Shown piece by piece: positions 25,199 through 34,577 of a stretch of DNA of 64,000 nucleotides. A program made the position numbers and the translations under genes. Numbering within the stretch: the first letter of the stretch is position 1; every line of letters begins with the position of its first letter. Origin of the DNA: CAVROT01 sp963722905 (GTDB lineage Bacteria > Pseudomonadota > Alphaproteobacteria > Rhodobacterales > Rhodobacteraceae); assembly GCA_963722905.1 (NCBI GenBank), contig CAVROT010000015.1, forward strand, positions 1-64,000. The letters run 5' to 3'. The notes beneath the pieces were generated by a model that was not told the DNA's origin, did no database searches, and was given only the letters and a program-made list of their open reading frames with translations.

Positions 25199-28100
25199 AT
25201 GGCGTGGTGGATCGAATGCCTCGGCAGCTTCGGGCTGCGCCGGGACGGCGACCCCGTCGCCCTGCCGTCACGCAAGGCGCAGGCGATGCTTGGCCTGCTC
25301 GCCGTCGCGCGGCAGCGATCGCTGCCGCGCGCGCGCGTCGCCGCCACGCTGTGGGAGCGCTCCGATGCCGATGGCGCCCGCGTCAGCCTGCGCCAGTCGC
25401 TCGCGCGCATCCGCAAGGCAGCCGGCCCCGTCGTCGTGGCGGAGGGGGAGATGCTGCGCCTCGCGGACGAGGTGGCCACGGACGCGGATGCCTTCGCCGC
25501 CGCCCTGGCGCGCGGGCACGATGCCAAGGCCGCGCAGCTCTATGGCGGACCATTCCTCGACGGGCAGCTTCCGCCGGGCGACGCGCTCGGGTCGGCGATC
25601 TCGGCCGAGCGGGCGCGGCTCGAGGCGCTCGCGGCCGCGGTCCTGGGACGAGAGCTCTCACGGCTCGCCGGAGGTCGGGAGGGCGATGCCGCGGCCCACC
25701 GTCTGCTCGCCCTCGACCCCTTGTCCGAGAACGCGCATCGCCAGCTCATCGCGTCGGACGCTGCACGGGGCGCGCGAGGGGCCGCCCGTGCGCGCTTCGA
25801 GGCCTTCTCGAAGGCCCTGAGACGCGATCTCGATGCCGAGCCCGAACAGGAGACGGTCGCGCTGATGGCGCGGATTCGAGGGGCGCGCGTGGCGGCGCGG
25901 ACGCCGGAGCGCGATACGGCGGAGCCGATCGATGCGCGGTCCGAGGCATTGATCCTCCTGGCGCTCGAGGCGGATGCCGAACTCGACTCCGAACTCTTTC
26001 GCGACTTGGCGGTCGCCGCGGGCGGACGCCCGGTCGAGCTCGGACCGGGGGAGGCCGCGGCTCGGTGGGACGGCGCCCCGCTGCGCGCGGTGGCCGCCAC
26101 CGCCCTCGACATCTCGGAGGCGCTGGAGGCGTCGGCCTCGATTGCGCTCGTTGCCGAGGCCGACGGACCGGCGCGGGCCGTCGGCCGGGCCCGACGCGCC
26201 GCCGCTCAGGGCGCGCCGGGCACCGTTCGCATCGCCGCCGACCTGGCGCCCCGGTTGGGCCTCACGGCGGACGGCGCCGGGCCGGTCCCGCTGACCCGCG
26301 GCCACGGCGCGGCACGGCCGCGCATCCCCTTCGTCGGACGCGCGCTGGAGCGAGCCCAGATCGACGGCGCGCTGCGCGCCGCCCGCGCCGCCGGCACGGG
26401 GCTCGCCGTGCACCTCTGCGGGGAGGCCGGGATCGGCAAGACGCGCCTGACCCAGGACGTCGTCGCGTCCGAGATGGCGCGCGGCGCGCGGGTGGTGCAG
26501 GTGCGGTTCGCGCCGCTAAGACAGGGCGCGCGCCACATCGCGCAGGATATCATGGCCGCGCTGCCCGCGGACGCGGCCGATCCGCCACCCGAGGCTACGG
26601 ACCGTGCCCTACTGGCCTGGCTGCGTGAGCCCGTCGTATCGGTGGAGACGGAGCTGCGGCTCAGCGCGCTCGACGAAACCGTGCGCCGGACGCGCCTGCT
26701 CGACCTCCTCGCCGCGGCGATGGCGAGAGCCGCGGGGGCGCATGGCCTGCTCGTCGTGGTCGAGGACGTTCATTGGGCTCCGACCGGGATCGGGGCATTC
26801 CTGCTCGATCTCTGCGACAGGCTCGCCGCGCGGTCGGTGGCGCTGATCTTGACGGAGCGGCCGCATGGCGGCGATCTCGGACGGAGGCTCGCGGCACGGG
26901 CCCGCATCGGGTGCGTCCGCCTAGCGCTCGGACCGCTGGCCGCCGACGAGGCGTCGCGCCTGGCCTCCGAGGCCGCACCCGGGCGCGCGGTCGCCCCGGC
27001 CCTGCTGGAGCATGCCGGGGGCCACCCGCTCTTCCTGCTGCGCCTCGTCGAGTCGGGCTGGCATTCGGGACCGCTGCCCCGGAGCATCGGCGATCTGGTG
27101 CTGGAGCAGATCGAGGGACTGGCCCCCCCGGACCGGGCGGCGCTACGCAACGCCGCCATCCTAGGGCACGGTTTCGAGGTGAAGGAGGCGACGTCGGTCT
27201 TTCCGCAGGATCCGACGCCGCGACCCGTCGGGGATCTCCTCCATGCGACCGACACGGGCCTCGCCTTCGGGCACGATCTCGTCCGGCAAGCGATCTACGA
27301 GTCCATCCCCGAAGAGACCCGCCGCGCCGCCCATGCCAGGGCCGCCGCGCATCACCGCGGCGCCGACCCGGTCCGATGGGTCCATCACGCGCTGCTGTCG
27401 GACGACGCGGCGGAGGCCTGCCGCGCCGCGACCGCCGCCGCCAACGCGATGATCTCGCAGCTCCGCCTGAACGCCGCCGCCGGCTTCATCGAGGCCGGCC
27501 TCGCGGTCGATGGCGCCGCCGAGGACGTGGCGGAGCTGCATTCGTGCCGGGCCGGCGTCCGGCGCACGCGGGGCGACCTTCATGGCGCGCTCGAGGATTA
27601 CCGCGCCGCCCATTCCGTCGCCATCACGGACGCGACACGCGTCGCGATGCGCACGCGGGAGGCCCTCGTGCTTCATCGCCTCGGGCGCGGCGACGAGGCG
27701 GATCGTGCGCTGGACGCGGCCGAAGCGATGGCCGACCGGGTCGGGCTCGCGGGGGTCGGGCGGGCCGAGGTCTACGAGCAGCGTGGCAACCGCGCCTTCG
27801 TGAACGGCGACGCCGCCGCATGCCTGGACTATCATCGGCGCGCCCTCGCTGCGGCAGAAGCCGCGGCCGATCCGAAGGGCATCGCCCGGGCGCATGGCGG
27901 GCTGGGGGACGCGTACGTCCTGTCCGGCCGTCTGCGCACGGCCTACGACCATTTCGAACGCGCAGTCGCAGGTGCCGCCGATGCCGGGCTGGGCCTCGTC
28001 CACCAGGAGTTCGACTTCATGAGGGCCTTCACCCTCTTCTTCGCGGATCCGGGCCCGCGTGCGCATCTGCTCGCGGACCTCGCCGTCGAGAGCGCGCTGG

Positions 28101-28735
28101 AGGCGGGCGCGGAGCGCGCCGAGATGCTGGCGCGCAACGTACGAGCGGAGCTTCGCCTGACTGCGCTCGACCTCGATGGCGCGCGCGCCGATATCGACCG
28201 GGTCGCGGCCCTCATCGCCGCGGATTGCGAGCCGCGCTTCGTTGCCGATATCGCGATGATGCGCGGGTGGATCAATCTGCGCGAGGGCGACCTTGCAGCC
28301 GCCTACGCCTTGCTGGAGCCCCATTTCGGCGATGCGCGCGCGAGCTTCTACAACGGCGCCCCGTTTCTCGGCCTCGGCGCCCTCTGCGCGCCCAATGCCG
28401 ACCGACGCGACGTCCTGTTGCGCGCAGCCGACGACCGTATTTCAGCAGGATCGATGGCGTCCGCCGAGATCGGTTACCACTGCTTCGCCTTGGAGGTGAT
28501 GGCGATGACCGACGACGCCTCGCGGGCGCGCGGCCATCTGGAACGCCTTCGCAGCATGACAGCAACAGAGCCCCTCGGCCTCGTCGATTTCGCCCTGCAG
28601 GCCAGTGAGGTGCGGTGGGGGCGGCGACCAGACGCCGGCCCGGCGCGCGCAAAGTTAAGATTGAAGCTGCATCAGTCGCGTGTGGGTGGGCTCGAACGGC
28701 TTTTCGAGGAGCGGGGGGCAAGCGGCGTCAACTGA
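25199..28735 (+). CDS. Large BTAD / AAA+ ATPase / TPR transcriptional regulator (AfsR-like)
   Basis: 1178 residues. Residues 1-90 resemble the winged-helix OmpR-like DNA-binding domain (CLGSFGLRRDGDPVALPSRKAQAML, shown in part); ~95-235 are a bacterial transcriptional activator domain (ALDPLSENAHRQLIASDAARG, FEAFSKALRRDLDAEPEQET). The AAA+ domain follows, with Walker A GEAGIGKT near residue 410 and Walker B LLVVVEDVHW near 517. The C-terminal half is tetratricopeptide-rich. Such STAND-type activators integrate a signal through the TPR sensor. It is divergent from the methyltransferase/peroxidase operon, its likely target. Confidence 0.8.
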   Translation: MAWWIECLGSFGLRRDGDPVALPSRKAQAMLGLLAVARQRSLPRARVAATLWERSDADGARVSLRQSLARIRKAAGPVVVAEGEMLRLADEVATDADAFAAALARGHDAKAAQLYGGPFLDGQLPPGDALGSAISAERARLEALAAAVLGRELSRLAGGREGDAAAHRLLALDPLSENAHRQLIASDAARGARGAARARFEAFSKALRRDLDAEPEQETVALMARIRGARVAARTPERDTAEPIDARSEALILLALEADAELDSELFRDLAVAAGGRPVELGPGEAAARWDGAPLRAVAATALDISEALEASASIALVAEADGPARAVGRARRAAAQGAPGTVRIAADLAPRLGLTADGAGPVPLTRGHGAARPRIPFVGRALERAQIDGALRAARAAGTGLAVHLCGEAGIGKTRLTQDVVASEMARGARVVQVRFAPLRQGARHIAQDIMAALPADAADPPPEATDRALLAWLREPVVSVETELRLSALDETVRRTRLLDLLAAAMARAAGAHGLLVVVEDVHWAPTGIGAFLLDLCDRLAARSVALILTERPHGGDLGRRLAARARIGCVRLALGPLAADEASRLASEAAPGRAVAPALLEHAGGHPLFLLRLVESGWHSGPLPRSIGDLVLEQIEGLAPPDRAALRNAAILGHGFEVKEATSVFPQDPTPRPVGDLLHATDTGLAFGHDLVRQAIYESIPEETRRAAHARAAAHHRGADPVRWVHHALLSDDAAEACRAATAAANAMISQLRLNAAAGFIEAGLAVDGAAEDVAELHSCRAGVRRTRGDLHGALEDYRAAHSVAITDATRVAMRTREALVLHRLGRGDEADRALDAAEAMADRVGLAGVGRAEVYEQRGNRAFVNGDAAACLDYHRRALAAAEAAADPKGIARAHGGLGDAYVLSGRLRTAYDHFERAVAGAADAGLGLVHQEFDFMRAFTLFFADPGPRAHLLADLAVESALEAGAERAEMLARNVRAELRLTALDLDGARADIDRVAALIAADCEPRFVADIAMMRGWINLREGDLAAAYALLEPHFGDARASFYNGAPFLGLGALCAPNADRRDVLLRAADDRISAGSMASAEIGYHCFALEVMAMTDDASRARGHLERLRSMTATEPLGLVDFALQASEVRWGRRPDAGPARAKLRLKLHQSRVGGLERLFEERGASGVN

Positions 28736-29059
28736 AGAGGCTTACAAGCCTTCATTTCAAACGCCGCAGTTTCTTCTCGTGCGGGCGGATGGCGTCCGCG
28801 CAGCATGTATGAGTTCGGGCGGATGGCGTAACGTTACGGCAGAGTATACCACCTGCAACCGTTTCACCCCGAGCATCGTGATCGCGGGGGCGAGGACGAC
28901 AAGGCACGACACGGTGGTGAGGTGGATGGCCCCTTGTTGTAACGATCGTGATGCTTCCGCAAGGATTCTCTTGAGCGGCGCAGGTCCTGGGAATATCTGC
29001 GCGCTCAGGCGGCGAATCATCGGCGCCGTCGCACCCCCCGACATCGGAAAGGGACGAGC
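28736..29059. other. Non-coding stretch at left edge of the mobile island
   Basis: About 320 bp without a supportable gene on either strand. Composition drops in GC compared with the preceding regulator, marking the entry into island DNA. No repeat, tRNA or clear promoter is seen. Confidence 0.5.
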
Positions 29060-29413
29060 ATGTCTCGCCTGTCGCCCTTTGGCGACGCGCTCCGTCCATT
29101 GGACGGGGCCGTCGTTCCTATGACCACCATTCGTGGCCCTTCCCCACAGGCGGAGGTCGACCCCGCCGCTGGCAAGACCGTCGCCGAGATCCTCGGCGAG
29201 ATCGTCTGGCTGATGACGCAGGACCCGTCCGCGCGCGACATGCCGATCCGCGAGATCGAGCGGCTGGTCATGCCCGCGATCCTGCTGCAGCGGTTCCATA
29301 TCGCCTATGCGCCCCTAGCCAACGGCACGCTCCTGCCCGCTCGCGTCGATATCTGGGATGGCAACGACCGCCGGGCATCGCCCGTCGCGACATACGTGGT
29401 CGGCACTGCATGA
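29060..29413 (+). CDS. RTX-toxin-activating acyltransferase-like (HlyC-type) fragment
   Basis: 117 residues (or ~97 from ATG 29120). The core KTVAEILGEIVWLMTQDP followed by IREIERLVMPAILLQRFHIAYA matches the opening third of toxin-activating lysine acyltransferases (ILGxxxWLxxxSPxH..MPxILxxQF). The catalytic His after the SP/DP position is absent here (DPSARD) and the reading ends after ASPVATYVVGTA, about 50 residues short of a complete HlyC. A degraded or diverged member; no RTX structural gene is present in the window. Confidence 0.5.
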   Translation: MSRLSPFGDALRPLDGAVVPMTTIRGPSPQAEVDPAAGKTVAEILGEIVWLMTQDPSARDMPIREIERLVMPAILLQRFHIAYAPLANGTLLPARVDIWDGNDRRASPVATYVVGTA

Positions 29414-29471
29414 TCGCGCCGATGCCCGCTAGCTCCCTGCCCATTTCTCCAGCACGTACCGACTGCCGCGC

Positions 29472-29639
29472 ATGACCTCTTCGCTCAACAAATCCCTGAC
29501 CGTGGCCGTCGACCCCGGCGATTTGTTCGACGAGACGATCGCCGAGGCCAAGGCGCCCTTCAGCTTCGGACAAGCCACCTATCACTTCCTCTGGGAAGCT
29601 CTGCTGCAGCGGCATGGCGTCCCCGTCGCCTGGATCTGA
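29472..29639 (+). CDS. 55-residue small protein, unknown
   Basis: Reads MTSSLNKSLTVAVDPGDLF at the start and ends RHGVPVAWI. There is no recognisable domain. It follows the acyltransferase fragment by 58 bp in the same direction. It may be a genuine small gene of the acquired cluster; the coding claim rests only on an open frame with ordinary composition. Confidence 0.35.
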   Translation: MTSSLNKSLTVAVDPGDLFDETIAEAKAPFSFGQATYHFLWEALLQRHGVPVAWI

Positions 29640-29718
29640 AAATGAAAATTTTCTCCGACACAATGCTCCCGGCCTTCACGGTGCGCCGCACATTGTCGCC
29701 TCAGGTCGGAGCGACCTG

Positions 29719-29865
29719 ATGGAGATTGTGCTGGGCAAACTTATCGACGCAATCGTATCGGCCTTCCGCTCCCGTCCGATCCTCAAGATCTCGCTTGTCG
29801 CGATCGTTCTTGTCCTCTCGATCGCGCTGATTGCGGCCGAACTCTCAAGCAAGGGCACTCTCTAG
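29719..29865 (+). CDS. 48-residue single-pass membrane protein
   Basis: Starts at ATG 29719 (MEIVLGKLIDAIVSAF). Residues ~20-40 form one strong transmembrane helix (ILKISLVAIVLVLSIALIAA) and the tail is ELSSKGTL. Its stop TAG abuts the next ATG (29866). Small hydrophobic proteins of this kind can be holin-like or toxin-like, but nothing here decides it. Confidence 0.45.
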   Translation: MEIVLGKLIDAIVSAFRSRPILKISLVAIVLVLSIALIAAELSSKGTL

Positions 29866-30291
29866 ATGTCAGATACGTTTGGGCGCAACGGCATCGGCAC
29901 CAGCGCAGTCGGCAATAGCGTCCACTACGTTACCGGTGGGTCCATTCCGGGCCTGGCGACGACGACCTTCACAATTAATTCCGCTAGCGGATTGGCGAAC
30001 TACAATCCGCACACCCTAGCCCTGATCGGCTATCAGGATCCCTTCACGGGGCAGTCGGTGACTGAGACACGCCTTATCGGCGGCCAGTTCGCACCGTCGA
30101 ATGTGACGATCACCACAGGCTCAACCTATCCGGGGCCGACCATGGGACAGGTCGAGATTGTCGTGCTTGGGACCGATGCGGTTCTTGGATTGACCCCGGG
30201 CGCGCGGGCGTTCGGCACCATCGGCGAGGTCCTAAAGCGGTACGGCATCGTTAACCAGGCCGTCGATGGCGTGAAGCTGCCCCCGAATTGA
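29866..30291 (+). pseudogene. Unknown protein gene cut by IS2-like insertion
   Basis: About 136 native residues beginning MSDTFGRNGIGTSAVGNSVHY, rich in Gly/Thr/Ser with beta-like patches (VTITTGSTYPGPTMGQVEIVV). The last codons and the stop (LPPN, TGA at 30289-30291) are supplied by the inverted repeat of the IS2-like element, so the original C-terminus is lost. No family recognised. It begins directly at the stop of the small membrane gene. Confidence 0.55.
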
Positions 30292-30340
30292 CCGGACAGG
30301 ATCTCCCACTTCCCTAAGGGGTAGGAGTACTGTTCTCATC

Positions 30341-30730
30341 ATGACTGGTCACATCCCACGGTCCGAGATCCTGACCGAGCCGCAGCGCCGCCGCCGATGG
30401 TCGCCGTCCGAGAAGCTGGCGATGGTCGAGGCGACCTACGAGCCGGGCGTCACGGTGAGCCTGGTGGCGCGCCTTAACGGCATCCAGCCCAACCAGCTCT
30501 TCGCCTGGCGCAAGCTCGCGACGCAGGGCGCGCTCACGGCGACGAGCGCCCGTGAGGAGGTCGTGGCGGCCTCGGAGTACCGCGCGGTGCAGAGCCAGGT
30601 GCGCGAACTGCAGCGTCTGCTCGGCAAGAAGACGATGGAGGCGGAGATCCTGCGCGAGGCACTAGATGTCGCCGCCCCCAAAAAGCGTCCCTTGCGCATG
30701 CTGTCGTGGCCCGCGGGAGGTTTGCGATGA
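30341..30730 (+). CDS. IS2-like OrfA (helix-turn-helix transposase subunit)
   Basis: 129 residues: IS3-type HTH (RRRRWSPSEKLAMVEATYEPG, shown in part; VARLNGIQPNQLFAWRKLAT) and a leucine-zipper helix (VRELQRLLGKKTMEAEILREAL). A run of five As in cccccaaaaagcg near its end is a plausible slippery site for the OrfAB fusion; the stop also overlaps the OrfB ATG (ATGA). Confidence 0.85.
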   Translation: MTGHIPRSEILTEPQRRRRWSPSEKLAMVEATYEPGVTVSLVARLNGIQPNQLFAWRKLATQGALTATSAREEVVAASEYRAVQSQVRELQRLLGKKTMEAEILREALDVAAPKKRPLRMLSWPAGGLR

Positions 30731-31566
30731 GCAGCGTATGCGAGACGCTGGGCGTGGCACGGTCGAACGTCGCGGCGCAGGCCAGGCGCAGCATCGACGT
30801 ATCCCCCGCTCGAAGAGGACGCCCGCCAGCGCCCGACGCGGACCTCGTCGCCCGGACCCTGGCCGTGATCGGCGAACTGCCGACCTACGGCTACCGGCGG
30901 GTGCATGCCATCCTGCGGCGCCAGGCCCGGGCTGCCGGGTTGCCGGCGCCCAACCACAAGCGCGTCTATCGCGTCATGCGCGAGCATGGCCTTCTCCTCC
31001 AGCGCCACTCCGGCAAGGAGGAGGCCCGTCGCCATGACGGGCGGGTCGCGGTGGAGCGCTCGAACCTTCGCTGGTGCTCGGACGGCTTCGAGATCGGTTG
31101 CGATGACGGAGGAAAGGTCCGGGTCGCCTTCGCGCTCGACTGCTGCGACCGCGAGGCCTTGGGCTTCGTCGCCACGACGGAGGGCATCAAGGGCTGCGAC
31201 GTCCAGGACCTAATGATCGCCGCGGTCGAGGCCCGCTTCGGCCGGGTGAACCGCCTGCCGCACATCATCGAATGGCTGAGCGACAACGGGTCGGGCTACA
31301 TCGCCGCCGAGACCAAGGCGCTTGCTCGGGAGATCGGACTGGAGCCGCGGACCACGCCCGTTCGCAGCCCGCAGTCCAACGGCATGGCCGAGGCATTCGT
31401 GAAAACCATGAAGCGCGACTACGTTCGCGTCTCGCCACTGCCCGACGCCTGCACCGTCATCAGTCAGCTTCCCGGCTGGTTCGAGCACTACAACACCGTT
31501 CACCCGCATCGCTCGCTCGGCTACAGATCGCCACGCGAGTTCATCGCCGATCAAATCCCAACCTGA
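30727..31566 (+). CDS. IS2-like OrfB transposase (DDE)
   Basis: 279 residues. The rve-type catalytic core shows the DDE triad: D in RWCSDGFEIG, D in LSDNGSGYIA and E in GMAEAFVKTMKRDY. The HTH_21 region PTYGYRRVHAIL precedes it. The frame is intact and the element has both ends, so it may be active. Confidence 0.85.
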   Translation: MSSVCETLGVARSNVAAQARRSIDVSPARRGRPPAPDADLVARTLAVIGELPTYGYRRVHAILRRQARAAGLPAPNHKRVYRVMREHGLLLQRHSGKEEARRHDGRVAVERSNLRWCSDGFEIGCDDGGKVRVAFALDCCDREALGFVATTEGIKGCDVQDLMIAAVEARFGRVNRLPHIIEWLSDNGSGYIAAETKALAREIGLEPRTTPVRSPQSNGMAEAFVKTMKRDYVRVSPLPDACTVISQLPGWFEHYNTVHPHRSLGYRSPREFIADQIPT

Positions 31567-31594
31567 TCCTGTCCGGTCATTCGGGGGCAACAAC

Positions 31595-32162
31595 TGGCAG
31601 TTGCCAAAGGATATCGGCGAAAGGTCTACCGTTGCGCCCAACGTGCTCGACCGTAGCTTTGAGGCCGACGGTCCGAACCAGAAATGGATCGCTGACTTTA
31701 CCTACATCTGGACTGCCGAGGGCCGGCTGTATGTCGCGGTTGTCATCGATCTGCTCTCACGCCGCGCCGTTGGCTGGTCAATGAAGGATGACATGACGGC
31801 CCAGATGGTCACAGATGCCCTGATCATGGCGATCTGGCGGAGGGGCCGACCGAAGGAGCTGCTGCACCATTCGGATCAGGGGAGCCAGTATACCAGCGAG
31901 GCGTTCCAGCGCCTGATGGCCGATCACGGTGTCACTCGTTCCATGAGCCGTTCCGGGAACGTCCGGGATAACGCGGCGATGGAGAGCTTCTTCTCCTCGC
32001 TCAGGACCGAGAGCATCCGGGGCAGAATCTGACCGCACCCGCAATGAGGCCCGCGCCGACGTGTTCGACTACATCGAGCGGTCCTACAATCCTATCCGCC
32101 GGCACTCCACCATCGGATATGTCAGTCCCATGCTATACGAGGAGCGAGCGATGAAAGCCTAA
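31595..32162 (+). pseudogene. IS3-family (IS3 group) OrfB transposase, truncated and frameshifted
   Basis: The second half of an OrfB remains: LPKDIGERSTVAPN, ADFTYIWTAEGRLYVAVVID, HHSDQGSQYTS and DNAAMESFFSSLRTES, which hold all three catalytic acids. The N-terminal half is missing at the junction with the IS2-like element, and after SLRTES (about 32022) the family's ending (RTRNEARADVFDYIERSYNP, HSTIGYVSP) is in another frame up to TAA 32160-32162. Not related closely to the IS2-like elements. Confidence 0.8.
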
Positions 32163-32362
32163 GTTGCCGTCCACGAAACCGGCAGCAGGCCAATGTGCGG
32201 TCCTTGCTGAGCGCCTCATCCAGTTGCTGACACCGTTGGGATCGACTGGCGCTTTGCCACGCTCCCTTGCGCTGGTGGTCTTGATTGGCTTACCGTGTGT
32301 AAGCGTTCATAACAAAATCGACGTGATCGACGCGTCCGTCGCACTCTTTATCGTTACATGAT
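32163..32362. other. Junction sequence between IS3 remnant and CheB/CheR pseudogene
   Basis: 200 bp with no supportable gene. The first ~25 bp (gtccacgaaaccggcagcag) may be the outer end of the IS3-type element. AT content rises toward 32300-32360, where a promoter for the next gene could lie. Confidence 0.4.
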
Positions 32363-33660
32363 CTGAACCAGGCTGTCACTATCGACAAAACGACATCTGA
32401 TACCCCCCTGATCGTCGGTGTTGGCGCGTCCGCCGGCGGGATCAAGGCGATGGAAGAGTTCTTCAAGGCGCTCGGCAATGAAAGCCGCATGGCGTTCGTG
32501 ATCGTCACCCACCTCAGCGCCGACCGGCCAAGCAAGCTTCACGAGGTGCTCGCCCATCATTCGGCCCTGCCGTTTCACGTGGCCGAGAACGGCACGACGG
32601 TGGGGGCCGGGCAGATCTATGTGATGCCCGAAGGTGTGACGGTGACCATAAAGAACGGTAAGCTGTGCCTGCGGAAAGAACAGCCGTCCCATCATGAACG
32701 TAAACCGGTCGATATCCTATTCTCGGCGCTGGCATCGGACCAGGGCGACAATGCCGTCGGTATCGTTCTGTCCGGCGGGGATTCCGACGGGACGCTGGGC
32801 GTCAAGGCGATCAAGGAAAAAAGGCGGCTTCACTTTCGCCCAGACGGGAAACGACACGAAACCGCTAAACCCCGATATGCCGGAAAGCGCGATCGGATCC
32901 GAATTGATCGATTTTGCCATACCGGTCGAAGATATGCCCGAAAAGCTGCGGCAGATTATCGAAACCAGATCGACCGTCGAACGCGTTGTGCAGAAGGCAG
33001 ACGACGAAGACGACGACCTGAAGACCACTCAAGAGAACGCCGCCGAGCTGCTGCGCAACCAGACGGACCACGATTTCTCGGGCTATAAAAGCAGAACTTT
33101 CCTGCGACGGATCGCCCGCCGAATGCAGGTGACACACGACCAGACGACGGATGCCTATGTCGAGCGGCTACGGCAGGAGCCCGATGAGGTGAGGGCCCTG
33201 TTTCGCGACCTGCTGATCAATGTTACCGAGTTCTTTCGCGACCCCGACGCGTTCGAAGTGCTTGAGGCCAAGGTCATCCCCGAGCTTTTCAAGGGACGCG
33301 GCGCCAACGACACAATCCGCATCTGGATTCCTGGCTGCTCGACTGGGGAAGAAGTTTATTCCATCGGCATCTTGATGCGCGAGCGATTGGATGGATTGGA
33401 CGCCCGTCCGAACGTGCAGATATTCGCGACCGATATCGACGAATCCGCACTCTCGATTGCACGGACCGGCCGCTATCCCGCCGGGTTGCTGGCCAATATC
33501 GGCGACAGCAGACGGCACCGGTTCTTTCGCAAGGATGGCGCAAGCTGGGTCGTCGTCAAGGATCTACGCGATCTATGCATGTTTTCTCCGCACAGCGTTA
33601 TCAGCGATCCGCCATTTTCGCGAATGGATCTTGTATCGTGTCGGAACCTACTAATTTCTC
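32363..33660 (+). pseudogene. CheB-CheR hybrid chemotaxis-type protein, frameshifted and cut by IS427-like element
   Basis: CheB methylesterase domain first (LIVGVGASAGGIKAMEEF with the Ser nucleophile, VTHLSADRPS, GIVLSGGDSDGTLGVKAI), then CheR methyltransferase (FRDLLINVTEFFRDPDAF, IRIWIPGCSTGEEVYSIG, NVQIFATDIDESALSIAR). No in-frame start exists between TGA 32324 and ATG 32450, so the 5' end is also broken. A run of six As at 32817-32822 (five would keep frame) shifts reading from KEK to GGFTFAQTG. Homology stops at SCRNLLIS where the IS427-like element begins at 33663; the PAS/kinase part usual in this family is lost. Confidence 0.8.
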
Positions 33661-33662
33661 TA

Positions 33663-34501
33663 GGCTCCAGAACCATTGATTTCAGAGGTTTCGCGTGATT
33701 CAGGCTCCGTGAGGAGACCACATTCATGAGCAACCTGTTCTGGCTGACTGAGGTGCAGATGGTGCGCCTTCGGCCCTTCTTTCCCAAGAGCCACTGCCGC
33801 CCTCGCGTGGATGATCGGCGCGTCTTGAGCGGCATTATCTTCATCAACCGCAATGGCTTACGCTGGAGCGACGCACCGAGGGAATACGGTCTAGCCAAGA
33901 CGCTGTACAACCGCTGGAAACGGTGGAGCGACATGGGGGTTTTCGCCCGGATCATGGCAGGGCTTGCCGCTGAGGGTCCCGACCACAAGACGATCATGAT
34001 CGACGCGACCTACCTCAAGGCGCATCGCACGGCCTCCAGCCTGCGGTTGAAAAAGGGGGGCGTGGCAGGCTGATTGGCCGAACGAAGGGCGGTATGAACA
34101 CCAAACTGCACGCCGTCACCGACGCGATCGGGCGCCCGATCCGCTTCTTTCTGACCGCCGGCCAGGTCAGCGATTACACCGGTGCCAAGGCGCTGGTGAG
34201 CAGCCTGCCGGCGGCAGATTGGCTGCTTGGTGATCGGGGATATGATGCAGACTGGCTTCGCGAAGCCTTGGAAACAAGGGAAATCAAGCCGTGCATCCCC
34301 GGCCGGAAGTCACGCGAAAGGACCATCCGCTACGACAAGCGACGCTACAAACGGCGCAACCGGATCGAGATCATGTTCGGACGCCTGAAGGACTGGCGCC
34401 GCGTGGCCACCCGTTACGACCGGTGCCCAAAGGTCTTCCTGTCCGCCATGGCGCTCGCCGCGACCGTCTTGTTCTGGCTGTAAATCAATGAGTCTGGAGC
34501 C
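33663..34501 (+). mobile_element. IS427-like element, copy 1 (IS5 family), 839 bp
   Basis: Inverted ends ggctccag...ctggagcc with TA on both sides (33661-33662 and 34502-34503), consistent with the short TA target duplication of this group. Two overlapping reading parts encode the transposase. Its insertion removed the 3' part of the CheB/CheR gene. The second copy at 44085-44923 has the same length. Confidence 0.85.
33726..34483 (+). CDS. IS427-like transposase, two parts joined by -1 frameshift
   Basis: Part A, 33726-34073 (MSNLFWLTEVQMVRLRPFFP, RWSDMGVFARIMAGL, KTIMIDATYLKAHRTASSL), ends at TGA. Part B continues in the -1 frame from GRLIGRTKGGMNTKLHAV to 34483 (LLGDRGYDADWLREAL, RYKRRNRIEIMFGRLKDWRR). 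The A5G6 run in ttgaaaaaggggggc is the slippery site. The DDE acids are D in MIDATY, D in GDRGYD and E in RIEIMFG. This is the normal design of the group, not a mutation. Confidence 0.85.
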
Positions 34502-34577
34502 TAAACCACCGAACCGATGCGATGCGTCGCAGGCAGCCTATCTCGAAGTGCGATGCTGTAATTGTTCCGCATGTATG
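34502..34577 (-). other. Left half of an open reading interrupted by IS903-like element
   Basis: Together with 35637-35769 and one copy of the 9-bp target, this restores a single minus-strand reading of about 69 residues (MTSASGSANRMPIAVVHG, then CPFGPYMRNNYSIALRDRLP). No family is recognised and it may be chance; it is recorded because the frame is preserved across the excised insertion. Confidence 0.3.

Larger units (their letters stand above)
30273..31594 (+). mobile_element. IS2-like element, copy 1 (IS3 family)
   Basis: The inverted repeats are visible: left tgcccccgaattgaccggac and right, as reverse complement, tgcccccgaatgaccggac (one base shorter). The exact outer ends are uncertain by ~8 bp and no target duplication could be recognised, so the ends may have been rearranged. 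Contains orfA and orfB in the usual -1 arrangement. Inserted into the unknown gene on its left, and joined on its right to an older IS3-type fragment. Confidence 0.8.

Noticed and set aside
33726..34483. IS427-like transposase as a frameshift pseudogene
   Set aside because: Both copies have the same A5G6 -1 slippery site, which is the normal programmed-frameshift design of the group.
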